NCBI RefSeq assembly: GCF_032854445.1
Contig: NC_088297.1
Span: forward strand, 17,931,127 to 17,995,126
From: Liolophura sinensis
Lineage: Eukaryota; Mollusca; Polyplacophora; Chitonida; Chitonidae
Reading direction: 5' to 3'
Length of the DNA stretch: 64,000 nucleotides
Below are positions 1 through 9,999 of this stretch, one piece after another (the stretch's first letter is position 1; every line of letters starts with the position of its first letter). Under the pieces are notes generated by a model. The model had not been told where the DNA came from. It saw only the letters and a program-made list of their open reading frames with translations, and made no database searches. The position numbers and the translations under genes were made by a program.

Positions 1-216
1 TGTGGGTTTTCCCTAGGTGTTCTGTCCAGTTTCATTCCACCATAATGCTGGCAGTTGTCATATAAGTGAAATATTGCTGAGAATATCACGTAAAACAGCA
101 ATCAATTAAATTTAATCAATGGAGATTTCATCTTTGTCACAAAAAATGGAAAACTTTGGGCTTTCGCCGTACCTCAACAAGTGAAGCCTGTTCTTCTCGT
201 TTCTTCTTGCGACTGA

Positions 217-1330
217 AAATGACACAAATCCAATCTACTATCACTGACATCGATTTGACAGCAGGCATTGTCATATGTATTATTTATGAATTTATTTACC
301 CACCCTGTCTGCAAGTTTACACTGCATGATCGTATGATAAATATGTCAGTTTTAGTCGACGGCCTTCGTGTCTAGCGTTATGTTGTACAAAAAACATCAC
401 ATGAATTCTGAAAAAACCACCTAGGCTATCTGGGTGGCTGAAAATGACACAAAATCCCACGAATACACTATCGCTGACATCGATTTGACAATAGGCATTG
501 TCCTGTGTAGTATTCAAAAATAGAAAAAAACAAATTTTTTTCGCGTGGCTCTAGCTTCTGGATTGTCTTACAGAACAGCTTATCATGTCACACAATTATC
601 TACTGGTATCGATAGTCCTACTTTTTCATGTATGTGCAGAAGCGAATGGCCATGGGTGTTGACCTAACGAACATGATGACAAGTGGGCTCAGAAAAACCC
701 TACAGCGCCATCTATGATGTCCAATGATTATTCAAATTTAGACAGAAAAGACACCAAATCCAGAGAATATGACCACAGAAACATGTTAGGCAACATATAG
801 GTAAAAAAATAAGCTGACAACTTGGAGGCATACGGTTATCTAGCACTCGCTGTGCCACTTTGAAACAGTTCACCAGTAAATCTTAAGTATCGAAAACTGA
901 ACCATTCATAGTACGAAATACGTCATGTGTTTATACTTCGGTGAGTGTTCGGCTATACTAACTGAGAAAGAAAAGTCCTTTTTGGAGACCTAGCGAGCAT
1001 GATGGCAAGTGGGCTTAGATTAGCCATACAACGCTATCAGTGATGTCACAATAATTAATTTATTCATTTTTACATCAATCCATTTAAACAGGTGGGCTTC
1101 GATTAGCTATACAGTGCCAAAGACTGTTCGCCGTCTATAGCAGTGTTAACAATCGGCCCAGAGTTGTTCCCCGATGAAAATCTCTGAACGAAATACGGCA
1201 TGTCTTTATACTGCATGATCGTATGATAAATATGTCAGTTTCAGTCGACGGCCAGCATATCCAGCGTTATGTTGTACAAAAAACATCACATGAGGTCTGC
1301 AAAAAACACCAAGGCTATCCTGTGTAATAT
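217..1330. repeat. Cluster of diverged direct repeats, no gene
   Basis: Two blocks of about 120 bp, at roughly 318-440 and 1208-1330, are near copies. Both begin ACTGCATGATCGTATGATAA and contain GTTATGTTGTACAAAAAACA. A second repeated block, starting AAAATGACACAAA, occurs near 217-295 and 440-515. A third, with ATGATGRCAAGTGGGCT, occurs near 670 and 997. The order is irregular, so this is probably a partly duplicated non-coding element rather than a simple tandem array. I see no convincing coding sequence in the first 1.3 kb. Confidence 0.6.
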
Positions 1331-1510
1331 TTTTGCGGGACGAATTTCTTCATGTGGTCTCTTCTTACCGGTTCGCTGATCTTGGGAACAGGCCTGCGTT
1401 GGCTCGTCTTCATCGGTACACGGGGATCTTGCTTTGGGGAACTCTTCCTCATCCGTCGGCAACATTGGTGGGGCGTCGCACTGGGCCAGGCACTTGTTTA
1501 CTTTTGAAAT

Positions 1511-1973
1511 TCAACTTACCAAATGCTCCCCTCTCAACTCTTTCTCTGTATGGAGGTACCCCGATGTTGAAGGCTCGCCCCCACAGATGACATGCCGTAT
1601 TTTGGATGCAATATGGTGGGTCCGTTCCTTGCCAAATGCAAGGGCGTAGAACTCGCCGGCGGTCTTCTCACTGTGCGACATTGAGCGGAAAATCTCCCCT
1701 ATAAACTGTGACCTCCGTCCCAGGAAATCCTCTTCCGTTTGAACCGCGAACAAAAAGGCGGTCGTCCTCACTCTCAGGACTCAGGTGGGTTACATAGTTT
1801 GTCAGCTGGCGGAAAAGATCCGGGAGAATGGATAGGTGCGCCGGGCCGTGGTGCGCTGTTTTGTACTCAGTAACCTTCAGCACGATATCGCCAGGGTTTT
1901 CCTCACTGTTCCTTTGGGCGCGTTGAACCATTCCATTGTACAAGTTTGGGTATAACAATTCCGGCCTTGGCAT
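1511..1973 (-). pseudogene. Tyrosine recombinase remnant, Crypton-like
   Basis: The minus strand encodes the C-terminal part of a tyrosine-recombinase-like protein in two frames. The first (1973-1668) holds DIVLKVTEYKTAHHGPAHL, then a linker, then DDRLFVRGSNG. The second (from about 1771) holds MSHSEKTAGEFYAL, which resembles the box-III histidine and the final tyrosine of this fold. Proteins of this type occur in Crypton-like elements and domesticated recombinases in invertebrates. One frameshift separates the halves, the N-terminal catalytic arginine box is not evident, and no element ends are visible. It is a dead fragment truncated at its downstream side. Family assignment rests on pattern recognition only. 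Confidence 0.45.
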
Positions 1974-2139
1974 GCCCGCTGTCCTGAAGGAACTTGGCTT
2001 ACAGGCTGTATGAGCTGGTGTAGGACATTATCGTCCCAGGGGCGACCCCCATGGGGTTTCCGGGGTGAAAAGAATAGGACCTCAGCCCTATAGGCAAGCT
2101 TGTCATAAAAGACGACTAACCTAGAGCTCTCCTGTGTGA

Positions 2140-3091
2140 GCTGCAAGGGCATCATACGTGACAGGGATCGGGATCTGATTGACCTATCTAAAGAACAAAT
2201 TTGTGTTGAATTAAAGCCTGAGGGTGTTACCAATGTTAAACGTTTTGTTACGAAAAAAGCTGGTAACACCATTACACTCAACACTTATTTATTAACATTC
2301 AACAGTCATCCATTTACATTGGCCCGTACAGGGTTCGTGTTGACCTGTACATCCCCAACCTGACAAGGTGTTTTACGTGCCAAAAAGTTTGTCACGGCAA
2401 CGGCCAATGTATAAATAAATTGATTTGTTTTGGATGCGGGAAGGAAGGTCATGAGGGTTTCCACTGACATGACACATTTAAATGTTGCAATTGCACTGGA
2501 GATCATATGGCATCCTCTAAAGACTGTCCATTATTACTAAAAGAAAAACAGATAGTTACTTTAAAAGGTACAAATAACATCCCGTACCAGGAAGCACATA
2601 AATTAGTGTGCAATACATCACAGGCTTTGTTTTGCATCTGTTGCTACTCAGACATCACTCACTTGGCCAATTGGAAACGATCAGCCCAAAACCATATCCG
2701 CCCAAACTTCTGTTAAACCTGCAGCCCAGCCTAAATATAGTTCTTGTTCTACACAAACTGTATCAACAAATTCCAAAGGTCCCAAAAATATGGAACCACA
2801 ACGTAAAACAGCTGAACCTAATAAATTTCCAAACAAAAAGCAAAGCAAACGAATTAATAATAATAAGAAGAAGAATGATAATAAACCTAGTGGCCCCCTG
2901 GAGCGTCCCTGTAAGGCAACTAGGGACCCAATCCAAACTTATAATAAGTTTGGATCTTTGGAGGACGTTGATCCTTCAACTTCATGTGCAGACCTGATGG
3001 ATACATCATCTGCACCTGGGAGATCTAGTAGATCTCCCAAAAAGGGTCGTCCTCGGTCCAGACATAAATCCCCAATACGTCTTTCTCCATA
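2140..3091 (+). pseudogene. ORF1 (Gag-like) remnant of E3, CCHC zinc knuckles
   Basis: Homologous to the E1 ORF1. It begins within the region reading GIIRDRDRDLIDLSKEQI, followed by VTNVKRFVTKKAGN. Degenerate CCHC knuckles lie near 2360-2500: a CFTCQKVCHGN-like first knuckle with its histidine region altered, then CFGCGKEGHEGF. A basic lysine/asparagine-rich C-terminal tail follows and ends in RSRHKSPIRLSP at 3091. ORF1 proteins of this class bind element RNA. Several frameshifts and an in-frame TGA near 2467 break it. The N-terminal third is deleted. It ends one base before the ORF2 ATG at 3092, as in the other copies. Confidence 0.7.
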
Positions 3092-3306
3092 ATGTCTTCC
3101 TTAGACAAAATTATACAATGGAATTGTCGAGGTCTTAAGGTAAATTTTATTGAAATAACACAGCTAGTTCAATCTTTCAATCCAGTTGCCCTGTGTCTTC
3201 AAGAAACTCACCGGAAGACATCTGACAAAGATAAAATAACTCTTAAAAATTATTCCCTTGATAGCACATATTGTATTGAAGAAGAGCGAGCTGCAGGCGG
3301 CTCCCC
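3092..3306 (+). pseudogene. ORF2 endonuclease, N-terminal fragment (E3)
   Basis: Starts MSSLDKIIQWNCRGLKVN and includes the apurinic-like endonuclease motif region VALCLQETHRKTSD, followed by KDKITLKNYSL. It matches the first 70 or so residues of the E2 endonuclease. Homology stops inside RAAGGS, where Tc1-like sequence begins. The catalytic GDFN and SDH boxes are therefore absent. Confidence 0.75.
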
Positions 3307-3954
3307 GATCGCGGCTCGGAGCGCAACATCCGGCCCAGACGTCCTGCCATACGTCCGATTTTGCTCCAACGTCACCGACAGGCAGGTCTTGTCTAATGCA
3401 GACAACATCTACGGTACAGGAGACAAGATTGGGATGGTGTTTTGTTCACTGACGAGTCGAGATTTCATCTGGACGGCTCAGATGGCAGGGCAAGGGTGTA
3501 GAGACGTCCCGGTGAACAGTAAGCTGACGCGTGCGTTGTTCACCGTCGAGCGTTTGGTGGCGGCAGCGTCATGGTATGGGGAGGCATCACATCTCATGGG
3601 CGGACCCAACTTGTCATTGTGAATGGCAATCTGACAGGCCTACGATTCAGGGACGAGATCATTCTGCCTCATATGCAAGCGTTCATTCAAGGACATGGAC
3701 GTAACATCACACTTCAGCAAGATAATGCCCGTCCACATGTCGCTCGTGTTGTGACGGATTTCTTGAGACAGCACAACATTCCGGTACTCCCTTGGCCAGC
3801 AGTTTCTCCTGACCTGTCCCATATCGAGCACACATGTGATGAAATGGAACGGCAATTACGTCAGGGCCCGAATCAGCCATTGACGTTAGCTGATTTGTGA
3901 CAAATGTTGCTTCAGACATGGAACAACATTCCCCAACCTTTCTTCACTCGCTTA
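3307..3954 (+). pseudogene. Tc1/mariner-type transposase fragment inside E3
   Basis: Encodes the DDE catalytic half of a Tc1-like transposase. FTDESRFHLDG, with the first acidic residue, lies near 3447. VMVWGGITSHGR is near 3569, TLQQDNARPHVARVV with the second aspartate near 3709, and PDLSHIEH with the terminal glutamate near 3811. TWNNIPQPFF follows near 3910. Frameshifts and stops occur between the first and second blocks, and TIRs and the HTH domain are missing. It replaces the EN C-terminus and RT of the surrounding retrotransposon instead of simply interrupting it. A recombination or repair event is more likely than a clean transposition. Confidence 0.8.
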
Positions 3955-4638
3955 GTGGCGATAAGGCTATACTCCTGGCCTTATCATATGTTTTTTCTGG
4001 GTGTGCCCAGAGGGCAGTGATATGCACTGACTCGTTGTCTTGCCTATTGGCAATACAGAAAAATAAATTTAAAATTCCCTTGAGAAATTTTAGCTATACA
4101 TAGGAAACTAATTAGAAGAGGTAAAGATATTATATTCTGTTGGATATCAAGTCACCTTGGTATCCATGGAAACACAGTCGCAGACAGGGAGGCGAAAGCT
4201 GCCCTAAATAAACCCATATCTAAGATAAAAATCCCTTTTGGTGACAAGAATTCTAATATTCTTGAATATATTCGTTGCCTTTGGCAGGGTGAATGGAACT
4301 TGCAGGTCTATAATAAACTGCATCCTATTCATCCAGTCACTGGGTACAATAATAATAGTTGCGAAAAGTCTCCTAAAGACCAAGTAGTTTTAACAAGGTG
4401 TCGTGTTGGGTCTTCTCGTCTAACGCACAATTTCATACTAGATGGGAGTAGTGCTCCCGAGTGCGTTGGATGCGATGCCCAATATAGCATCAAACATATC
4501 TTGGTTGGCTGTGTGGACTTTGCCCAAGTTCGGCAGAGATTCTACGCGGTCAACTCTATATATGATTTATTTGACAACATCGCTGGCGATGTTGTCATCA
4601 ATTATTTGAAGGCCATTGGCCTTTATCATAAGATATAA
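3955..4638 (+). pseudogene. RNase H domain and C-terminus of ORF2 (E3)
   Basis: Contains AILLALSYVFSGCAQRAVIC, TDSLSCLLAIQKNKFK and, after a frameshift, the region around 4165-4200 equivalent to IHGNTVVDREAKAAL in the other copies. A final frame from 4300 ends in FDNIAGDVVINYLKAIGLY and a stop at 4636. The CVGCDAQYSIKHILVGC block (4468-4518) is the cysteine/histidine motif conserved at the end of ORF2 in every copy here. The domain belongs to the RNase H found in I-superfamily elements. It is frameshifted and inactive. Confidence 0.75.
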
Positions 4639-5169
4639 ATATTTATGGATAAAGTTATATATTCATTTCTTAATATTATGTTTTTAAAATATGAGGGTTT
4701 TCGAGTTTTAACTGTTTTTGGTTATCCTAATCTGGTTTTATACATGTCCAAACATTTGATTCATTTTTGATGTTCTCACCAGCATATCGGAAACCTCAAA
4801 CGCCTGGTGTTTTCACCTTGCTCTCGCCACGATATGGCTGAAATATTTTCGATGTGGCAGTCCTTGAATTTGTCAAGTAGGTCCTCCGCTTTTGCAGTCA
4901 CCTGTGGTGGCCACTGGACTTCATCCTTCTGCGCTTCGTCTTTCGTCTCCGCTTCATACCTTTAAACTGCTTGAAGCTCACACTTCTCTTCCGCTTCAAG
5001 CTCGTTCTTCTCCTCCGCTTCGTCATGGGCATGTTCTTTGATCTCCTCTGGTTCAAAGAATTCCATCGGATTTATGTCCGTGTCTTCATCTGAAGATCTC
5101 TGCCAGACGGCACCCTTTTCCATTCTCTTCTCCCTTGTGTATTTGACAAGAAGTGCTTCTTTCCCCCAG

Positions 5170-5335
5170 ACCATAGAACCGGCGTACTACGCGTCCGCGG
5201 TGGAGAACAGCAAGACAGGCGTTACTGTGGTGAAGATAGAGGCAGAGGATCGTGACCAGAACCCTCTACAGAGGTTACAGTTTGACATCACGGGTGGGAA
5301 CCTCCAGGGCTTCTTCAGGATTGACCCAGTGTCAG
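5170..5335 (+). CDS. Isolated cadherin-repeat exon
   Basis: A 166-nt open exon flanked by a good acceptor (CTTCTTTCCCCCAG) and donor (GTGTCAG|GTAAAA). It encodes AYYASAVENSKTGVTVVKIE, then AEDRDQNPLQRL and FFRIDPVSG. The layout matches an extracellular cadherin repeat: an ENS/PEN-like start, a DRD calcium-binding motif and a closing F-x-I-D-P-x-S-G. The exon ends in phase 1, splitting the glycine codon of the SG motif. Cadherins of the Fat, Dachsous or protocadherin kind mediate cell adhesion at the plasma membrane. No other exon of the gene is recognisable in the window. It is either one exon of a gene with very large introns or a captured fragment. Confidence 0.65.
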
Positions 5336-5905
5336 GTAAAACCTCCAAACTTGAACGACCTTACATCAGCTTGAACTTATGTTAGCGGGTAGAAGATATG
5401 CATGTAAATTTTCCTTTCTTTTACACACACGGCCTTAAAAATTCACACACAATTACCAACCCGTGTAAAATGAATTTTTCAATTTTATAACAGCGTCGAC
5501 TGTACCAGAGTTGTCTCCCCTTCTGTGTTAAGAGATAGGCCGAATAACATCAAGTGATTGGACGGTAATTAGGGCCCTAGTTACCCATGAGATTTGTTGA
5601 ATTTTGGTTAGGTGGGGTGAATGCTTCTACCAGCTGAGTGAGTTTGGTGTAATTCCAATGAGTTGAAGGTGAGTATCAGCAAATTTAGTGCCGTTCTGTA
5701 TGCAATGGGCTATATGTACTTAAGTGGATAAAGGTGTGTGTTGTCCGTTATTCCGTTAATTACTGTCCGATCGTACTGAAAGTGAACAGGTAAGTAGACA
5801 GCTAATTGTGGTAGACACCTTCCGCGGTTTAGTAGATGAGTACGGTGTGTTAAAAGATGAGTATGACGGGAATCGGTGAATGTGGGGTATGTGTCGCACC
5901 GCCAA

Positions 5906-6106
5906 TCCTGTTACCCGGTGCAGAATGAGGGGAAGTGTCACAGATTTGTGAGTGCCAATCCTGCTCCCGGATACCGAATGCGGAGATACCGAATGCGGAG
6001 TGCCAGTCCTGTTCCCCAATGCAGAATGCGGGGAAAGGTGACAGATTTGTGAGTGCCAGTCCTGTTGCCTGATACAGAATGCGGGCAAGTGTCACAAATT
6101 TGTGAC
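5906..6106 (+). repeat. Minisatellite, about four units of about 50 bp
   Basis: Four degenerate direct repeats start TCCTGTTACCC, TCCTGCTCCCG, TCCTGTTCCCC and TCCTGTTGCCT. Each continues into an AATGCGGGG-like core, and most then have GTCACAGATTTGTGAGTGCC. The second unit carries an internal duplication of GATACCGAATGCGGA. Confidence 0.75.
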
Positions 6107-7468
6107 GGAAAGGTAAGGATGATGGAAGTGTGGGTGTTGAAGGGTGACTATGGCAGGAATGTGTGGCTATTGTGGGACTATTGCACTTTGCGTATCGGGA
6201 ATGTGTTGACGATGTGCGACATGTGCTGTGGGATATGTCGGGAAGGTGTAGGTGATGTTCTGTGGGAATGTCTGGCAGGAAGTTGCAAAGAATACATCTC
6301 TACGTCTATATATATAAGGTGGCGTGATGTCTGGATCGAATCCTGCCTTGGGGTGGGTATCTCTGTTTTAGCAACTTTAAGATCATGGTGCACAAGTGAT
6401 AGGGTTAGATGGTGTGCCATATGTGCATTATTTTAATGGGGGTATATGTGGCAGATTGATGGCGTAAATAAAGAGATAAAACATAGACACGTCATAACTG
6501 TGTAAGAAGACTTGGCTTATACGCGAATCAAAGCACGCAGAGGGTAACTTCTGCAGTAGAAGTATACGTGTAAAGTAGGTCGGAAATTGTGCAGGTAAGT
6601 TTGATGAGTATGAGTAGTGTATTATTTCTTGTGATTTTGCGGTAAATAAGCGTTGGATAGTATTAGAATGTGCAAGGTAAGTAGGAGGTTTGTTGGTGTG
6701 TTTTCTGTGAGTGTCTGCGTCAGTTTAAAAAAATACATCCCTACACGTTAAGCTGGTGCGGAGTTGTGGAAACCTAGTGCCTGTTAGTAACCCTAAACGC
6801 AACCTCACCGACGAGGTTTACAAAATATCCGCACTGGGTTCACATTAAAGTTGGAAATCCCAAAATGTTTTCCTGAAAAATTTAAGGGCTTTAGACCCTA
6901 GTTTTCAAAAAGCATTGAACGCCTGCTTACGAAAGAAACTGTTCTAACCCGCTCTCCGCACCAAGAGGAAGTTCAACTTGAGAGGGTTAGAAAAAAAAGG
7001 GCGTTAGATTGTAGAGAATAGTGGATTTACTAGAGGGGGTTAACAAAGGGTCAAAAATTAAACCAAATCTTAATGTAAGGGTAGCAAAAAACTCAAATTT
7101 GCCCATATGCTCAGAGGTTATGTGATGTCATAGCCTCATTCTGATAACATTATGCGGACAGGTCAAAACCGAGTTATAGTCTGCCCGTCCGCCTGAGGTC
7201 AATCTGAGAACAAAATTTCGACCTATTTTTTGGCCTAAAGGGGTACCCTTTGAGGAATAAAATGGTGGGAAACCCTTTTTTCCTCTGATTGAGCTCAAGC
7301 TCTTCACATAAAGGATAACAGAGGTCGGAGATTAAGAATCCGAGGTTACATGTTTGACCCTGACTATTGAATGTTTTTTTAAAGGCACTGGTTGACCTCT
7401 GACCTGAACCTTTTAAAAGGTGATGGCCCAATTACCTTTCAAGTTGACTTGACCTTTTTATTGACATC

Positions 7469-7541
7469 TGACCTTTCACCTACTTTATAGATAGTGCATT
7501 CGGAATGCACTATTTAAAAAGTAGGTCAAATAGAAAGGTCA
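7469..7541. repeat. Short imperfect palindrome (foldback hairpin)
   Basis: The left arm TGACCTTTCACCTACTTTAT through AGTGCATTC (7469-7501) is followed almost directly by its reverse complement, GAATGCACTATTTAAAAAGT through AAAGGTCA (7503-7541). There are a few mismatches and a short insertion. It would fold into a hairpin of more than 30 bp. Extra TGACCT half-sites lie on both sides. This is probably the remains of a miniature foldback transposon. I see no target duplication. Confidence 0.6.
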
Positions 7542-7857
7542 TAGGTCAACCACCGATTTCTTGGAAATTTTTAAAGTTAAAGTTAATGTTTTTGGCAACA
7601 TAGATGGCGTTGTCTTATGGGAATTTAACATTGAGCCAAAAGTCACCTCTATATGTACAGTATATTGGTAGGAACCGTCTGCACTTTCAGTTCTGTTTGA
7701 CTTTTGTAAGCAGACGATCGTGAATGATTTGACAGGAGTGTCTGGAATTGTGTGTAATACTGTACCCGTGTACCCTGAGTGTAGACGGTGTTCTCACGCA
7801 TTATTTCAGTCAAAACAGAAACTGAACCTCTTATGTGTATGTATTGTACAAGATAAT

Positions 7858-8016
7858 ATGTCGCAGACGCAGACGGAGACAGAGACGAGCATGTCGGGGA
7901 CCGGCGAGGATGACATTGCGGGTGTGAAAAAGGCAGCCACTGTTCTAAGGAGCCATTCCAAAGAAGATAATTGGGAAGATGTCCCGTTGATGGTCCTGAG
8001 GACTCAAGAGTCCAAG
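7858..8016 (+). CDS. Candidate first coding exon, unknown protein
   Basis: An ATG at 7858 opens 53 codons that end exactly at a strong donor, CCAAG|GTAAGT (8016/8017). The predicted peptide begins MSQTQTETETSMSGTGEDD and ends PLMVLRTQESK. It is hydrophilic, Ser/Thr/Glu-rich and looks intrinsically disordered. The frame is also open upstream from 7720. I do not recognise the family. The next exon is not evident; a weak acceptor near 8215 would lead to an early stop. It may be a genuine 5' exon whose other exons lie behind the retrotransposon block. Confidence 0.35.
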
Positions 8017-8440
8017 GTAAGTGCTTGTTTGTTGCTTTATGTTTATTTTTTTTTTAATTTACATGCCTATTTTACCTCTGTTTTTCCTTCTTGTACTCTT
8101 TTATTTTTTACTCCTGTACGCCTTTAATTATATTATGTATGTGATATGTAAATTGTATATCATATTATATTAAAGATAAGTCAATTTTGTTTTCTCGTCC
8201 TTGTTTTCACGAAAGCATCATATGACCAAGACTTCACCCTGTATGGGTTAATGCCATCCAAGGCAAGAATGCCTGGGCACTCAAGTTACTGAGAGATGCA
8301 GGAGATACAAATGTAACGTGCACATGGTACAGTGTTTGTTACAGTATACATGTATGCAATCAGAAACCTTATTTTAATCAGTGGCCTGTTTCATAATAAT
8401 TGGCAAATTGAATTCAAACCATATACTTCCTTTGCGACAT

Positions 8441-8716
8441 AGATTGCCCTCACCCCCCCCCCCCAAATTTTCTTTTTTTTTTAAATTTTTTGCTGGAACT
8501 GGTGCACATACCTGTATATTGTACGTGTTGGTGATTGTGTGAAATTTTAAAGGCTCTGTGCGTAAAATTAAAGAATGATGTCCAAATTTAAATGCCTGTT
8601 GTTACCCTGTACAGTACTGAGAAATAGATTCCCCCCGCCCCCCCAACATTTTTTAAAAATTTTTTGCTGAGCTGGTGCACATAGCTGTATATTGTCATTG
8701 TGTTGGTGATTGTGTG
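8441..8716 (+). repeat. Diverged direct duplication, about 185 bp period
   Basis: Two copies of one block occur: AGATTGCCCTCACCCCCC through GCTGGAACTGGTGCACATA and GTTGGTGATTGTGTG (from 8441), and AGATTCCCCCCGCCC through GCTGAGCTGGTGCACATA and GTTGGTGATTGTGTG (from 8626). Both contain a poly-C run followed by an A/T-rich run and CTGTATATTGT. The second copy abuts the 3' tail of E1. Confidence 0.65.
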
Positions 8717-9083
8717 TGATCATGAATGGATGAATGAATGAACGATTATGGCTTAACGCCACATCGGTAATATTTCAGCCATATCGCGGCGAGAACAAAG
8801 TGAAAACATGAGACGGTTAAGGTTTTCGAAATGATGGTGAGAACATCAAAAATCAAACAAAAGTACAGACATGTTTAAGAAAAAACCCAAACTGTTATAA
8901 CTCGAAAAACCATCATATTTAAAAATAGTATATCTGGAAAAGCTGCATGTATATAACTTTTATCTATAAATATTTCAAGACAACTGAAATTATATTTTAT
9001 CATATAGGCCAATGGCCTTCAAATATTTTATGACAACATCGCCAGCGATGCTGTCAAATAAATCATATATAGAGCTGACCGTG

Positions 9084-9830
9084 TAGAACCTTTGCCTAAT
9101 ATGGGCAAAAGTCTACACAGTCAACCAAGATATGTCTGATGTCATATTGTGCATCACATCCAACACACTCGGGAGCACTGCTCCCATCTAAGATGAAATT
9201 GTGTGTCAGATGAGAATGCCCAATACGACACCTCGTTAAAACTACTTGGTCTCTGCGAGTCATTTGACAAGTATAGGCATTGTAGCCAATGGCAGGATGG
9301 ATGGCATGCATTTTACTGTGGATCTGCAAGTCCCATTCACCTGCCAAAGGCAACGAATATATTTAAGAATATTACACTTCACGTCATTATAAGGGATTTT
9401 AACCCGAGATACAGGTTTATATAGGGCAGCTTTCGTTTCCCTGTCCACGACTGTGTTTCCATGAATACTAGTGTGACTTGGTATTCAACAGAATATAACT
9501 ATCTTTACCTCTTTTACTTAATTTTCGGTGTTTGGCTATGATCTCAAGTATCAATGGATTTTTAAATTTATTATTCTGAATTGCCAAAAGGCAAGACAGC
9601 AGTCGCTGCATATCACTGCCCTCTGGGCATGCCCAGAGGAAACATATGATAAGGCCAGGAGTATAGCCCTGGCGTCTGCAGAAAAGATAGAAGATGAAGG
9701 TGGGAGACGTATAGAAGTGAGCCACTGCTCTAAGACAGGCGCAGCCGAAACCTGTCCCCATCCTTTGACCCGTCACTATATATAAATTTATAATCCATAC
9801 AATCAGCCTTGATTTCAGCAAAACTTTGCT
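9084..9830 (-). pseudogene. E1 ORF2 RNase H and C-terminal domain
   Basis: Read on the minus strand: GSDMQRLLSCLLAIQNNKFK, then a broken stretch corresponding to GNTVVDREAKAALYKPVSR, then QMTRRDQVVLTRCRIGHSHL and CVGCDAQYDIRHILVDC. The domain removes the RNA strand during reverse transcription in I-type elements. The catalytic acidic residues fall in different frames, so the copy is broken. The 3' UTR (9080-8746) follows. Confidence 0.7.
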
Positions 9831-9999
9831 GAATTATAAGAGGATTTGTATTTTGATTTATTATATTTACGTAGATCAAATGTTAGTTTAGGTTGTGAAA
9901 AAAGCCATGGATGAAACTCCGGGAAAGACACCGAAGCTATATCCTCCAGCTTGATGTTAACTCCCACAATATGGTCCCGTGTGCGAAGACCAAACGAAG

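Larger units (their letters stand above)
2044..4880 (+). mobile_element. Non-LTR retrotransposon copy E3 (I/Nimb-like), rearranged
   Basis: This is a plus-strand copy of the family seen as E1 and E2 on the minus strand. It starts with the conserved 5' terminus (CCCCCATGGGGTTTCCGGGG near 2047) and keeps only about 95 bp of 5' UTR. It then jumps into ORF1 near 2140, continues to the start of ORF2 at 3092, and is interrupted from about 3307 by Tc1-like sequence. It resumes in the RNase H domain near 3955. The 3' UTR runs to about 4880 and shares CGATATGGCTGAAATATT with the other copies. The EN C-terminus and the entire RT are missing, so the copy is non-autonomous. Confidence 0.8.
5386..7850. 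other. Non-coding interval, mostly unassigned
   Basis: Apart from the minisatellite (5906-6106) and a hairpin repeat (7469-7541), I see no recognisable gene. The open frames near 5756-6095 are translations of the minisatellite. Frames near 6053-6436 and 7174-7431 have no recognisable motif. Confidence 0.5.

Noticed and set aside
5756-6095. Minus-strand frames of 80-110 codons
   Set aside because: They are translations of the 50-bp minisatellite and its flanks.
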